Numbered from the stretch's first letter, positions 36,263-47,430 are shown. The stretch: 64,000 nucleotides of DNA from Salminus brasiliensis (GCF_030463535.1 NC_132893.1:20816027-20880026); one strand, 5' to 3'. Program-made: numbers and translations. Notes: generated by a model from the sequence alone, not told the origin.

Positions 36263-38903
36263 CTATAAAGGGTGAACCCTGTTCGTCTTCAGGATCTGTT
36301 GGAGGTACAAAATGAAAAAGTTAGTAGAACTGAAACATTTCTGAGAGATATTTCAAGTATAAAATCTGGGGCCATTGGGTTCCCTCAACACTCGACTCAC
36401 ATACCTTAAACTGAGGGCATCTCAGCCTCCATGTTCTTCATGTGGGCTGTGGGACAGCAGGCTCTTCCTCCAGAATCGGCTTGCAGAGCTCTGTCTTTGC
36501 TCAGAAGACGAACATACAGGAGCGTCCGCAGAAGCAGCAGAGTGACGAACACCCTACTGGGAAGAAAAGGAGCAGTCAGCCACTACAGAGTTACGTCTGA
36601 AGAACTTCTTCATCCTTCTCCGAAGTGTCCGGCAGGCTCTTTTAACTGCAGCACCAAGTCGACTACAGCAGAAGCAGCCGTACTCCTCCTCTTCAACCTC
36701 TACACTTTGGCAAGTTACACTTGCACCACTACTGCTGCCGTCTTCTGGCTCAGGCATCACTGCCTCTTCCTCTCTCAGCTGTTGGGCACTAAAGAATGCT
36801 GATCCTTCTTCAGGGGTTGAAGGTCCCACCGCAGCTACCTCACTCCCCAAAGAAGATGAAGAGTGATACTCTTCAGGGGTAGAAGGTCCCACCACGTCTA
36901 CCTCACTCCCCAAAGAAGATGAAGAGTGATACTCTTCAGGGGTAGAAGGTGGCACACCTTCCTCAATGCTCAGCGGGTGTGGGTTAAGGATGACACGAGG
37001 AATCCAAAACCTATACAGAAGCAATGTGGAAAATGAGTCATCTTTGATTTGTTATTCATTGTTAGTGAACTAAAACTGTAGATCACCAGATTCCTTATTT
37101 ACAGAGCAGCCCTTCACTCTGAGTGACCTTTAATACTGCATTATATGTACAATACATCAAGTGTGTATCCTTACTGCCAGTGTTGCCAGACTGACTGTTT
37201 TAATGGAGGTAGCCGAGGTACAACACATGGGACAAATAAAGCACTTCTTAAATGCTACATCAAGGGTCTGATATCACAGAGGCCTTTGATCACTTTTTTA
37301 CTTTTCAATGTTTCCTGAAGGACAATCACTCGGCTACTAACTTCACATCCTACAAATTAGCCTGAAAAATACTACAGAACTTCAGGGTGTAATCCTGAAT
37401 CCTACCATATTCCAGGGCCCACTTCTTCAGAATCCCCACAGCCATAGACGAACAACTGAATACTGGGTGGACTTCCCTGTGCCTGACGTGAGAGAGGAAA
37501 GGATCATATATAAGTTCACATGTACTGATTAAACCTCAACGGTCTTATTTTAACTGGTGGGGGAAGCAGGCATTGGTTGCTATAACTACAACACAAATAC
37601 AGCCATTTTATTAACTATCCAATCCCACCAGTGAACCTACACGTATCTACATGAGTTTTAAATGTTGATGATGGTAAAAAAAAGTTACAAATCTGAACGA
37701 ATACAGTTTTCTTTAGAGACTATTTTTTTTCGTACAACACCCTGCAGCATGTATCCCATTTTAATGATATGCAGTATTAAGAACAGGTTTTAGACCCAGA
37801 ACTCTGGTAAAACAGTGTCTCAGGTATGAAGCAGTGTATTCATAAACATTTGGTGTAATAACTTTCTGTGAGGGAGCTTTGAGAGGTTAAGACTTCTGGT
37901 TCCATTCACCACCACGGTGAACAAATCTGACTGGTGGGTTTCACACCAAACCCACTCTGACTGACTCTGTTCACATCTTAACTGATAATTATGCAGAAAT
38001 CTACAGTAATTGTAGTAATTATCTTGAAGAAATGGCTGTGTTATAAGGTGTGTTGTAAGACTTACGGTTCTCCTCTGCCTCTGGTTTCTTTGCCTGAAAT
38101 AAAAAAGAATATTTAATTATGTTAATTTAGTTAATTAGTTTTTCCACTGTTTCAGTAAATTAACATATATAATATGTAAATAAATAAATCAATAAATAAT
38201 CATACAGAAGGATTGCCTCGCTCAGCTGTTTCACCAATTCTTCATTGGGGTCATTCTGGAAGGAGCGAGTGCCACTGGACGTGGATGGGCCGTCCAAGGT
38301 TGGGTCCTCCTCTTCTTTCTCCACTGCCTCTTCATCTGTCCCAGCAGTGTGGAGCTGCTGCTGCTGCTGCCTGCCCTCACTGCTGTCCTCACACTCTTCC
38401 TCTAGAGATCCAAACACAGTCAACACACATTATTTCATTACCACACCAGGTAGTATGTGGACACCCCCTCTAATTACAAGCCCTTTATTAACAGGTGGGT
38501 AGTATTGAATTTAGTGTAGCATTGCACTCAACACCACTATTCCACACACATTGCTGACAGAGCTTTTGGTGCTTTTTTTTAACTATGGAGCTAAAGATAA
38601 ACACATTAAAGAAGATACAGGCTGAAAGTGGAACTCAGTGAAGTTGTTATAACTTGCACTGTCTAGTACCTTCTGTACAGTCAACCTAACCCTATATATT
38701 TAACAATGCTTACAGTTGCTTCACTTTTGGCCATGTAATGTTCTCTATGAGAACATAGTGTCTGTACAGCCTGATCCATGAAGATCTCACTTACCTACTG
38801 ATGAGGAGTCCTCATAGGAGAACTGGTAATCAGACTCCACATCATTGGTCTCCTCCGGAGAGCTTTCAGGCTCAGGATGACAGGAATCTTCCCTCTCACT
38901 CAT
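36263..38903 (-). CDS. Amplicon gene copy D, truncated by stop in exon 5 (288 aa)
   Basis: Minus-strand exons 38,903-38,795, 38,401-38,206 (196 nt), 38,093-38,066, 37,482-37,406 and exon 5 from 37,010 to the stop at 36,554-36,556; residual exon 5 donor at 36,405 and exon 6 at 36,295-36,263. It matches copy C almost base for base. Observed coding differences include Arg to His in exon 1 (CRPEPE to CHPEPE) and Gly to Glu before the CFCC cluster (VEGEEYG to VEEEEYG). Same stop and same unknown function as B and C. Confidence 0.6.
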
Positions 38904-39127
38904 TCTGCAGTTGATGAAAATACTGTTGTAGAACCTGTCTATCGGTTCTAGATAAGATGGATGGAGTTTCAGCCTAACAGCATGAACATTAGTGTGAACA
39001 TAGGAAAGTCTAACGAGCTGCTGAATCCTGACTGAGACGATCAGACAGAACCTGCCTTCTTATAGGAGTCAGGTTCTGTGATGTCATCGATGACGTCACA
39101 ATGGAGCAACGGAGTCAGACCAATCAG
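38904..39127 (-). promoter_or_regulatory. Promoter of copy D: CCAAT, double CRE-like palindrome, TATA
   Basis: CCAAT at 39,120-39,124 (plus), TGACGTCA at 39,091-39,098 within the GTCATCGATGAC palindrome, CTTATA at 39,059-39,064. Same layout as B and C. Confidence 0.65.
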
Positions 39128-39517
39128 GTCAGTTTTACATCCCACGCTACAGAGCTATGAGGAGCAGAGCTGTGTCTCCTTCGTCTTCATTGACTGTATA
39201 GGACTGGATGTACACACAGGGCTGTGGAACAGTACTGCCCCCCTCTGGAGGTTCTCTGTTACTGCAGTTTTTTAGTGATTCTTTTAGAAGCTCCATCAAA
39301 ATGTTTTAATAAATAAAGTAAAACATATCAATCTCTAAACACACTTTTATTTCTGCAGTGATTTACAAATATATTCTACATGCAAATAAGCCCTGTGAAA
39401 AAGTATTTGCCCCCTCACAGTACTGCATTTATTCAGGGTGACTGCACATCCTCCATATGTTCTTCCTGGACACGTCCTCTTTTTGGGATCTAAAAATGTC
39501 AAGTGGTCCAAATTTTG

Positions 39518-39785
39518 GAGTTTAGGTTTAGGTGTAGTGGTTTAGGCTTAGGTGCAGTGGGCTAAGTTTAGGTTCAAGTTAAAGTTTACTAGGTTTAGTT
39601 TACATTTAGATTAAGTTTAAAATTAGATTTAGGTGTAGTAGGTTAAGTTTTGGTTTACGCTCAGGTTAGAATTAGGTGTAGTAGTTTAGGTTTAGGTGTA
39701 GTAGCTAGAATTTAGGCTAGGATTACATTTAGGTGTGGTAGTATAGGTGTAGGTGTAGTAGGTTAAGTTTAGGTTCAGGTAATAA
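39518..39785 (+). repeat. TTTAGG-like degenerate array (unit D, short)
   Basis: About half the length of the arrays in units B and C, lacking the internal duplicated blocks. In reverse complement it corresponds to the array at 15,355-16,030. Confidence 0.85.
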
Positions 39786-40655
39786 AATCACACTGGTTGC
39801 TTTGTAACAATCTCTGTTCAGATTGATTGATTTCTGTGGCTCTGGGTTGCGTCAGTGATCCGTGTGTATGTATCAAGGCTGGATCTATATTTAGTCTTTC
39901 AGTCACATATTTATAAATTCCTCTGGAGACCTGGATGTTATTTTATCATTTATTACTGATTAATTACTACGTCAATAATGTAATAAAAAAAGTTCTGCAA
40001 CATATTTAATGGGTTTCAGGAAGGTTATCCTCTAACATTGTACAAGTGACATTTATAAAAATATAATTAATATGACATAATATTTTCTGAATTAAATAAA
40101 TGGATATTGTTCTTTAAAAATGCTCCTTTTCCCCAAAACAAATCCACAGTTCGATTCTGAAAAATGACTGAAGAGAAAGTTTTCTACACCGTGCAGAGAG
40201 GACGAAAATCTCTGTGCAAACCACTGGTAGAGGAGTGATCCACTGTGCAGACCCAGTAAACCCACAACTCACTGGCTGCGCACATCACTCAGACCTGCAG
40301 CTGTACTGCTTTGAGCCTATTGTTGAGGCAAGCGACTCCAAACATGGGTTCATAGAGTCACTAAAAACAACAACAAAAATTCTACAAAACCTTCTATTCT
40401 AACAATAAAAATGCAATTAAAAATCTGTTCTTTTAGTTGACTTTTAAATAGTTTTAATGTAATTATTGTTCTTTATATTTGCAAAAAAATTCAATATTTT
40501 TATTTTACAGAAAACATTTGGTTACAAAATGTATCCATATGTTGCATATTTTGTTGAAGTAGTACTACAAGCTTCATTTTATCATTAAATGATCGAAGTG
40601 ATTTTTTTAACATGAGAAGTGCATGATTTTTAAAAAAAAATGTAATATATAATAT

Positions 40656-41590
40656 AAATTAGCAATGCTAATCATAAATTTACCTCAGCAATGCTAATCA
40701 TAAATTTACCTCAGCAGTGCTAATCATAAATTGACCTCAGCAGTGCTAATATTAAATTTACCTCAGCAGAGCTAATCATAAATTTACCTCAGCAGTGCTA
40801 ATATTAAATTTAACTCAGCAGTGCTAATATTAAATGTACCTCAGCAGAGCTAATATTAAATTTACCTCAGCAGATCTAATATTAAATTTACCTCAGCAGA
40901 TCTAATATTAAATTTACCTCAGCAGTGCTAATATTAAATTTACCTCAGCAGTGCTAATATTAAATTTACCTCAGCAGAGCTAATATTATATTTACCTCAG
41001 CAGTGCTAATATTAAATTTACCTCAGCAGAGCTAATATTAAATTTACCTCAGCAGAGCTAATATTAAATTTACCTCAGCAGTGCTAATATTATATTTACC
41101 TCAGCAGTGCTAATATTAAATTTACCTCAGCAGTGCTAGTATTAAATTTACCTCAGCAGTGCTAATATTAAATTTACCTCAGCAGATCTAATATTAAATT
41201 TACCTCAGCAGAGCTAATATTAAATTTACCTCAGCAGTGCTAATATTAAATTTACCTCAGCAGATCTAATATTAAATTTACCTCAGCAGAGCTAATCATA
41301 AATTTACCTCAGCAGTGCTAATATTAAATTTACCTCAGCAGAGCTAATATTAAATTTACCTCAGCAGAGCTAATATTATATTTACCTCAGCAGAGCTAAT
41401 ATTATATTTACCTCAGCAGTGCTAATATTATATTTACCTCAGCAGTGCTAATATTAAATGTACCTCAGCAGAGCTAATATTAAATTTACGTCAGCAGAGC
41501 TAATATTAAATTTACCTCAGCAGTGCTAATATTAAATTTACCTCAGCAGAGCTAATATTAAATTTACCTCAGCAGTGCTAATATTAAATG
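40656..41590 (+). repeat. 26-bp minisatellite array, right (about 36 units)
   Basis: Same unit as 161-1,975. It corresponds, inverted, to 12,345-14,765 but is about 1.5 kb shorter. It includes a CAGATC variant (about 40,872, 40,902, 41,185, 41,265) not obvious in the other arrays. Confidence 0.97.
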
Positions 41591-41966
41591 GGGTATAAAG
41601 GGAGCAAATCTTCTCGTTGCTGAGGATTGTTCCTGTCAGGCCGAGCTGTATGGTTGGCTTCAGGTTATGAGGATTCTAGGTGGGTTCATGGTGGTCGCTA
41701 GTGTAGGCTCTTTAAGAGCCGGTTCATGTCTGGGGGAGTTCGCTTCTTGGCTTACCGGTCGGTCGCCTGTGGGACACGGCGTCCGATTCCCTCGTGTTGG
41801 AGTCCTGTAAGTTCGGTCTCCGAGCGCGGTTTGGTTTTACTGGTCTTGCTTGCAGTGGCTTTACGTTCTAGTCTTCCTCCCTCCGGTTGGTTTACCCCGT
41901 CTCACTTTGCTCCCTGGCTGCCTACCAGCCTCAGGTGGCCTTCAGGTTTAGCCCAGGTTGTTTTGT
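41591..41966 (+). mobile_element. LTR-like element, 5' part (right arm), interrupted by L2-like LINE
   Basis: GGGTATAAAGGGAGCAAATC followed by TGTTCCTGTCAGGCCGAGC, the inverted counterpart of 12,344-11,980. It contains the GGCTCTTTAAGAGCC palindrome near 41,707. Similarity to the left copy stops at about 41,966-41,985, where L2-like RT sequence begins; the remaining end of the element is missing here. Confidence 0.65.
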
Positions 41967-43142
41967 CACGTTTGTCTTGTTTGTCCTGTTACAGAGAAGC
42001 TCCATGCAGCTAAAGCTGCCAGACTTTCCTCGGTTCTGATCCTTCTTGACCTCTCCGCAGCCTTTGACACAGTGGACCACAAAATCCTCCTGTCTATCCT
42101 TGCCGGCCTTGGAATTACCGGCTCTGCATGGCAATGGTTTGCATCATACCTGCAGGGACGCTCATACCAGGTAACGTGGCAGGGCGACACGTCCGCTCCT
42201 TGTAGTCTCTCCACTGGCGTTCCACAAGGCTCGGTTCTTGGTCCTCTTCTTTTCTCACTGTACACTAGCTCTCTTGGTAAAGTGATATCCTCCCATGGAT
42301 TCTCTTACCACTGTTACGCCGACGACACTCAACTCATGCTCTCTTTCCCACTGTCTGACACACAGGTTTCTGCCCGTATCTCAGCATGCCTCGCCGACGT
42401 CTCTTCTTGGATGGCGGCTCAACACCTCAAATTCAACCCCAGCAAGACGGAGCTGCTGTACATCCCGGGAACTGCTGGACCAAGAAACGATCTTGCCATC
42501 TCCTTTGAGAACTCACTGGTCACTCCTTCTACAGAAGCTCGAAGCCTTGGTGTAGTGATGGATGATCAGTTATCGTTCTCAAGACATGTTGCAAACGTAA
42601 CTCGGTCCTGCAGATTTCTTCTGTACAACATCCGGAGAATTCGACCCTTCCTCTCTAGAGAGGCCGCCCAGGTGCTTGTTCAGTCTCTCGTCACTTCCAG
42701 ACTAGATTACTGCAACTCTCTTCTGGCTGGTTTCCCTCTGCACACCATCAGGCCCCTGCAACTCATCCAGAATGCAGCGGCACGGGTCATCTTCAATGTC
42801 CCTAAACTCAGCCATGTCACTCCACTGCTGCGTTCTCTCCACTGGCTTCCTGTAGCTGCTGCCTGCATCAGATTCAAAACCCTGACGCTGGCCTACAAAG
42901 CCAAGACTGGACCAGCCCCTCCGTACTTGATGGCAATGGTCAAAAGCCGTTCCGCACCAAGAGCCCTTCGAGCTTCAAGTACGGCTCGGCTCGACCCGCC
43001 ATCTCTCAAAATCCACGGAAGACAAGCATCCAGGCTTTTTTCTGTCCTGGCACCAAAGTGGTGGAACGAGCTGCCCCTGGGTGTCCGAACGGCCGAGTCA
43101 CTCGCTGTCTTTAAACGCAGATTGAAGACCCACCTCTTCTGA
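41958..43142 (+). CDS. L2-like LINE reverse transcriptase, 5'-truncated open frame
   Basis: A 394-codon frame whose first residues come from the interrupted LTR-like element, so the ATG at 41,958 is not the native start. From about residue 12 ([14 protein letters not shown]) it is a non-[20 protein letters not shown] (block A, catalytic Asp at residue 31), [15 protein letters not shown] (block B, residues about 85-99) and YADD (residues 120-123) are all present. It continues to the thumb and C-terminal region and ends KRRLKTHLF, as L2/CR1-type fish elements do. There are no stops or frameshifts, so the copy is young, but the endonuclease domain and ORF1 are lost, so it is not autonomous. Confidence 0.85.
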   Translation: MFCHVCLVCPVTEKLHAAKAARLSSVLILLDLSAAFDTVDHKILLSILAGLGITGSAWQWFASYLQGRSYQVTWQGDTSAPCSLSTGVPQGSVLGPLLFSLYTSSLGKVISSHGFSYHCYADDTQLMLSFPLSDTQVSARISACLADVSSWMAAQHLKFNPSKTELLYIPGTAGPRNDLAISFENSLVTPSTEARSLGVVMDDQLSFSRHVANVTRSCRFLLYNIRRIRPFLSREAAQVLVQSLVTSRLDYCNSLLAGFPLHTIRPLQLIQNAAARVIFNVPKLSHVTPLLRSLHWLPVAAACIRFKTLTLAYKAKTGPAPPYLMAMVKSRSAPRALRASSTARLDPPSLKIHGRQASRLFSVLAPKWWNELPLGVRTAESLAVFKRRLKTHLF

Positions 43143-43331
43143 GAGTACTTGGGCGAATAGAGTACTATGGTCGCCTTATTGTATTGTGTTTAGTAATGTC
43201 TAAAGCTTAGAGGTATCTTTGAATTATTATTCTATTCTAACTAGCTAAGGTTTCTTTCTTGGGTAAATAGCAAAGCACTTTGTAAGTCGCTCTGGAGAAG
43301 AGCGTCTGCTAAATGCCATAAATGTAAATGA
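41985..43331 (+). mobile_element. L2-like non-LTR retrotransposon, 5'-truncated
   Basis: The RT frame is followed by a short 3' UTR with TTGTAAGTCGCTCTGGAGAA and GAGCGTCTGCTAAATGCC, ending in ATGTAAATG. This is the conserved 3' tail of fish L2-type LINEs and the SINEs that borrow it. It sits in the right arm only, between the LTR-like fragment and minisatellite remnants (43,332-43,390), so it inserted, possibly with a local deletion, after the inverted duplication. Confidence 0.85.
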
Positions 43332-44150
43332 ATTTACCTCAGCATTGCTAATATTAAACTTTCCTCAGCAGTGCTAATATTAAATTTACATCATCTACCT
43401 AGCTCGCTAGCTAGCACTAGCTTGGATAAGTACTGGCCACAAACACGCCAAGAAAATCTCCCTCAAACCCGTGTTGAAACATGGCTTTCAGGTTCTAGCA
43501 GAAACCGGTCATTTCTGTGATTTGAGCAGAGCGCTTATTCAGAAGGAGCTAAATGATCTGAATCCAGCAGGAACAGCTTTACACCGCACTGTCTGCACTG
43601 AACGCCTTCCCGCTCAGATCAGGTGCAGTCATGATATTCAGGACCGATGAGTGTAGAAAACTTCTCTTCAGTCATTTTTCAGAATCAAACTGAGGGTTTG
43701 TTTGGGGGAAAAGGAGCATTTTTAAAGAACAAATACATCCATTTGTTTATTCCAGCACTGAACTACTAAACTACAGCTGTCTTTGTTGTTGCTGTTCTTG
43801 GTTTATTGGTTATAGGCGGTACAGCTGCTGTCAGTGTGAAGGTTACACTGAGTACTATAGAGAGCAGTGCTCGCGGAGCTGCGCGGCTTCATGCCTGTAG
43901 AAGTGTGTAAGCGGAACACAGTAAAAGCTGGTCCACACTGATGGGTAAAACCGTGCAGAGAGGACGAAAATCTCTGTGCAAACCACTGGTAGAGGAGTGA
44001 TTTTGAGCCATTATATTTAAAAAAAAATAATATTGTAGAATAGACCACACATATATATATATACTATATATACTACTCAATCTATGTCAGGATGTTTGCA
44101 GTAGCAGTGTACAAATCTGCAGTAACAGAGAACCTCCAGATGGGGGCAGT
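43332..44150. repeat. Upstream arm module (right)
   Basis: Two or three minisatellite remnants (43,332-43,390), then the inverted counterpart of 11,350-10,560: GCTAGCTAGCACTAGCTTGG near 43,410, CAGATCAGGTGCAGTCATGA near 43,613, and a short TA run at about 44,051-44,072. No gene. Confidence 0.75.
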
Positions 44151-44254
44151 ACTGTTCCACAGCCCTATGTGTTCATCCAGTCCTATAAAAGGTCAATAAA
44201 GCCGAAGGAGACACAGCTCTGCTCCTCATAGCTCTGTAGCGTGGGATGTAAAAC

Positions 44255-44464
44255 TGACCTGATTGGTCAGTTGCTCCATTGTGACGTCATGGAATGTTAA
44301 CTCCTATAAGAAGGCAGGTTCTGTCTGATCGTCTCAGTCAGGATTCAGCAGCTCGTGAGACTTTCCTATGTTCACACTGATGTTCATGCTTTTAGGCTAA
44401 AACTCTAGATCCATTATATCTAGAACCGATAGACAGGTTCTACTGTATTTTAATCAACACCATA
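44255..44464 (+). promoter_or_regulatory. Promoter of copy R: CCAAT, CRE, TATA
   Basis: ATTGG (reverse CCAAT) at 44,262-44,266, perfect CRE TGACGTCA at 44,282-44,289, TATAAG at 44,305-44,310, ATG at 44,465. This is the plus-strand equivalent of copy A's promoter, with a single CRE. Motif evidence only. Confidence 0.7.
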
Positions 44465-47124
44465 ATGAGCGAGAGGGACGATTCCTGTCGTCCTGAGCCT
44501 GAAAGCTCTCCAGAGGAGACCAATGATGTGGAGTCTGATTACCAGTTCTCCTATGAGGACTCCTCATCAGTAGGTAAGTGTGATCTTCATGGATCAGGCT
44601 GTACAGACACTATGTTCTCATAGAGAACATTACATGGCCAAAATAAAAGCAACTGTAAGCATTGTTAAATATATAGGGTTAGGTTGACTGTACTGAAGGT
44701 ACTAGACAGTGCAAGTTATAACAACTTCACTGAGTTTCACTTTCAGCCTGTATCTTCTTTAAAGTCATTGTCTTTAGCTACATAGTTAAAAAGCACCAAA
44801 AGCTCTGTCAGCAATGTGTGTGGAACAGTGGTGTTGAGCGCAATGCTACACTAAATTCAATACTACCCACCTGTTAATAAAGGGCTTGTAATTAGAGGGG
44901 GTGTCCACATACTACCTGGTGTGGTAATGAAATAATGTGTGTTGACTGTGTTTGGATCTCTAGAGGAAGAGTGTGAGGACAGCAGTGAGGGCAGGCAGCA
45001 GCAGCAGCTCCACACTGCTGGGACAGATGAAGAGGCATTGGAGAAAGAAGAGGAGGACCCAACCTTGGACGGCCCATCTACGTCCAGTGGCACTCGCTCC
45101 TTCCAGAATGACCCCAATGAAGAATTGGTGAAACAGCTGAGCGAGGCAATCCTTCTGTATGATTATTTATTGATTATTTATTTACATATTATATATGTTA
45201 ATTTACTGAAACAGTGGAGAAACGACTTAGCTAAATTAACATAATTATATATTTTTTTTTTTTTTTTTTCAGGCAAAGAAACCAGAGGCAGAGGAGAACC
45301 GTAAGTCTTACAACACACCTTATAACACAGCCATTTCTTTAAGCATGATAGATAATTACTACAATTACTGTAGATTTCTGCATAATTATCAGTTAAGATG
45401 TGAACAGAGTCAGTCAGAGTGGGTTTGGTGTTTAACCCACCAGTCAGATTTGTTCACCGTGGTGGTGAATGGAACCAGAAGTCTTAACCTCTCAAAGCTC
45501 CTTCACAGAAAGTTATTACACCAAATGTTTATGAATACACTGCTTCATACCTGAGACACTGTTTTACCAGAGTTCTGGGTCTAAAACATGCTGCAGGGTG
45601 TTGTACGAAAAAAAAATAGTCTCTAAAGAAAACTGTATTCGTTCAGATTTGTAACTTTTTTACCATCATCAACATTTAAAACTCATGTAGATACGTGTAG
45701 GTTCACTGGTGGGATTGGATAGTTAATAAAATGGCTGTATTTGTGTTGTAGTTATAGCAACCAATGCCTGCTTCCCCCACCAGTTAAAATAAGACAGTTG
45801 AGGTTTAATCAGTACATGTGAACTTATATATGATCCTTTCCTCTCTCACGTCAGGCACAGGGAAGTCCACCCAGTATACAGATGTTTGTCTATGGCTGTG
45901 GGGATTCTGAAGAAGGCAGCCCTGGAATATGGTAGGATTCAGGATTACACCCTGGATTATTTTTCTGTCTAATTTGTAGGATGTGAAGTTAGTAGCAGAG
46001 TGATTGTCCTTCAGGAAACATTGATTCCGTGATATCAGACCTTTGTTGTAGCATTTAAGAAGTGCTTTGTCCCATGTGTTGTACCTCGGCTACCTCAGTT
46101 AAAACAGTCAGTCTGGCAACACTGGCAGTAAGGATACACACATGACGTATTGTACATATAATGCAGTATTAAAGGTCACTCAGAGTAAAGAGCTGTTTTG
46201 TAAATGAGGAATCTGATAACCTACAGTTTTAGTTCACTAACAATGAATAACAAATCAAAGATGACTCATTTTCCACATTGCTTCTGTACAGGTTTTGGAA
46301 TCAACCAGCTGTGGCTTATCCACAAGCTGTCATCATTAACCCACACCAGCTGAGCAATGAGGAAGACTCTCAGTCGTCTTCCTCTCAGAGCAGTGAGGGA
46401 CACAGAGCGCCATGTTCTACCCCTGAAGAGTATCACTCTTCATCTTCTTTGGGGAGTGAGGTAGACGTGGTGGGACCTTCTACCCCTGAAGAGTATCGCT
46501 CTTCATCTTCTTTGGGGAGTGAGGTGGATGTTGTGGGACCTTCAACCCCTGAAGAAGAGTCAGCATTCTTCAGTGCCCAACAGCTGAGAGAGGAAGAGGC
46601 AGTGATGCCTGAGCCAGAAGACGGCAGCAGTAGTGGTGCAAGTGTAACTTGCCAAAGTGTAGAGGTTGTAGGGGAGGAGTACGGCTGCTTCTGCTGTAGT
46701 CGACTTCGTGCTGCAGTTAAAAGAGCCTGCCGGACACTTCGGAGAAGGATGAAGAAGTTCTTCAGAGGTAACTCTGTAGTTGCTGACTGCTCCTCTTCTT
46801 CCCAGCAAGGTGTTCGTCACTCTGCTGCTTCTGCAGACGCTCCTGTATGTTCGTCTTCTGAGCAGAGACAGAGTGATGCATCTCCAGATGTCCTGCTCTC
46901 TGAGCCGGTTCTGGAGGAAGGGCCTGTTGACCCACAGCCCACAAGGAGAACATGGAGGCTGAGATGCCCTCAGTTTAAGGTATGTGAGTCGAGTGTTGAG
47001 GGAACATAATGGGCCAAAATTTTATACTTGAAATATCTCTCAGAAATGTTTCAGTTTGACTAACTTTAGCATTTTGTATCTCCAACAGATCCTGAAGAAG
47101 ACAAACAGGGTTCACCCTTTATAG
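44465..47124 (+). CDS. Uncharacterised acidic Ser-rich protein, amplicon gene copy R (6 exons, 376 aa)
   Basis: Family not recognised. Exons 44,465-44,573, 44,964-45,156, 45,273-45,300, 45,855-45,931, 46,292-46,979 and 47,089-47,124. All introns are GT-AG, and phases 1, 2, 0, 2, 0 give one 376-codon frame plus TAG. Residues 1-100 are acidic with PEST-like Ser/Glu/Pro content and a Gln run. Residues 101-110 are basic (QRNQRQRRT). Residues about 181-222 are two 21-residue repeats (EEYHSSSSLGSEVDVVG and a YRSSSS variant), one more than in copy A. Residues about 267-295 form a Cys plus Arg/Lys cluster (CFCCSRLRAAVKRACRTLRR) that could be an amphipathic helix. The C-terminus is ILKKTNRVHPL. No signal peptide or transmembrane segment. 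Intron 2 ends in a long T tract before CAG. The longest and most complete copy; its role is unknown. Confidence 0.78.
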
Positions 47125-47430
47125 ATGTGCACCTGGCTTCAGGTTCTCTTCAAACTATATGACTTTTATACCATTTAACTACTGACCAGAGGAGGATGGG
47201 TCCCTCTTGTGAGTCTTGATTCCTCCCAAGGTTTCTTCCTCCAGCTTTGAGGGAGTTTTTCCTTGCCACTGTCGCCTTTGGCTTGCTCACTTGGGGTTAC
47301 AGGTAGTGGTATAATTTCTTTTTCCAAGTTTGGCTGGCTCAGGGTATTTCTGGATTTCATGCCAACATGCCTTCTGTCCAGGAGGCAGGGCTTGGCAGCA
47401 ACAGGTGAATCAGAGTCCATCTCTCTGGCC
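47125..47430. repeat. 3'-flank module with CTCCCTCAAAGCTGG motif (copy R, inverted)
   Basis: Reverse complement of 7,320-7,600, with the same conserved words (AGCTTTGAGGGAGTTTTTCC). It links exon 6 to the LINE. No gene. Confidence 0.6.

Larger units (their letters stand above)
33190..40655. repeat. Direct amplicon unit D
   Basis: Colinear with unit C at a constant offset of about 8,102-8,104 up to about 39,470. It then has a shorter TTTAGG-like array (39,518-39,785) and a more diverged flank (39,786-40,655), before the expanded minisatellite. From about 39,510 onward it also serves as the inner end of the right inverted arm. Confidence 0.9.
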
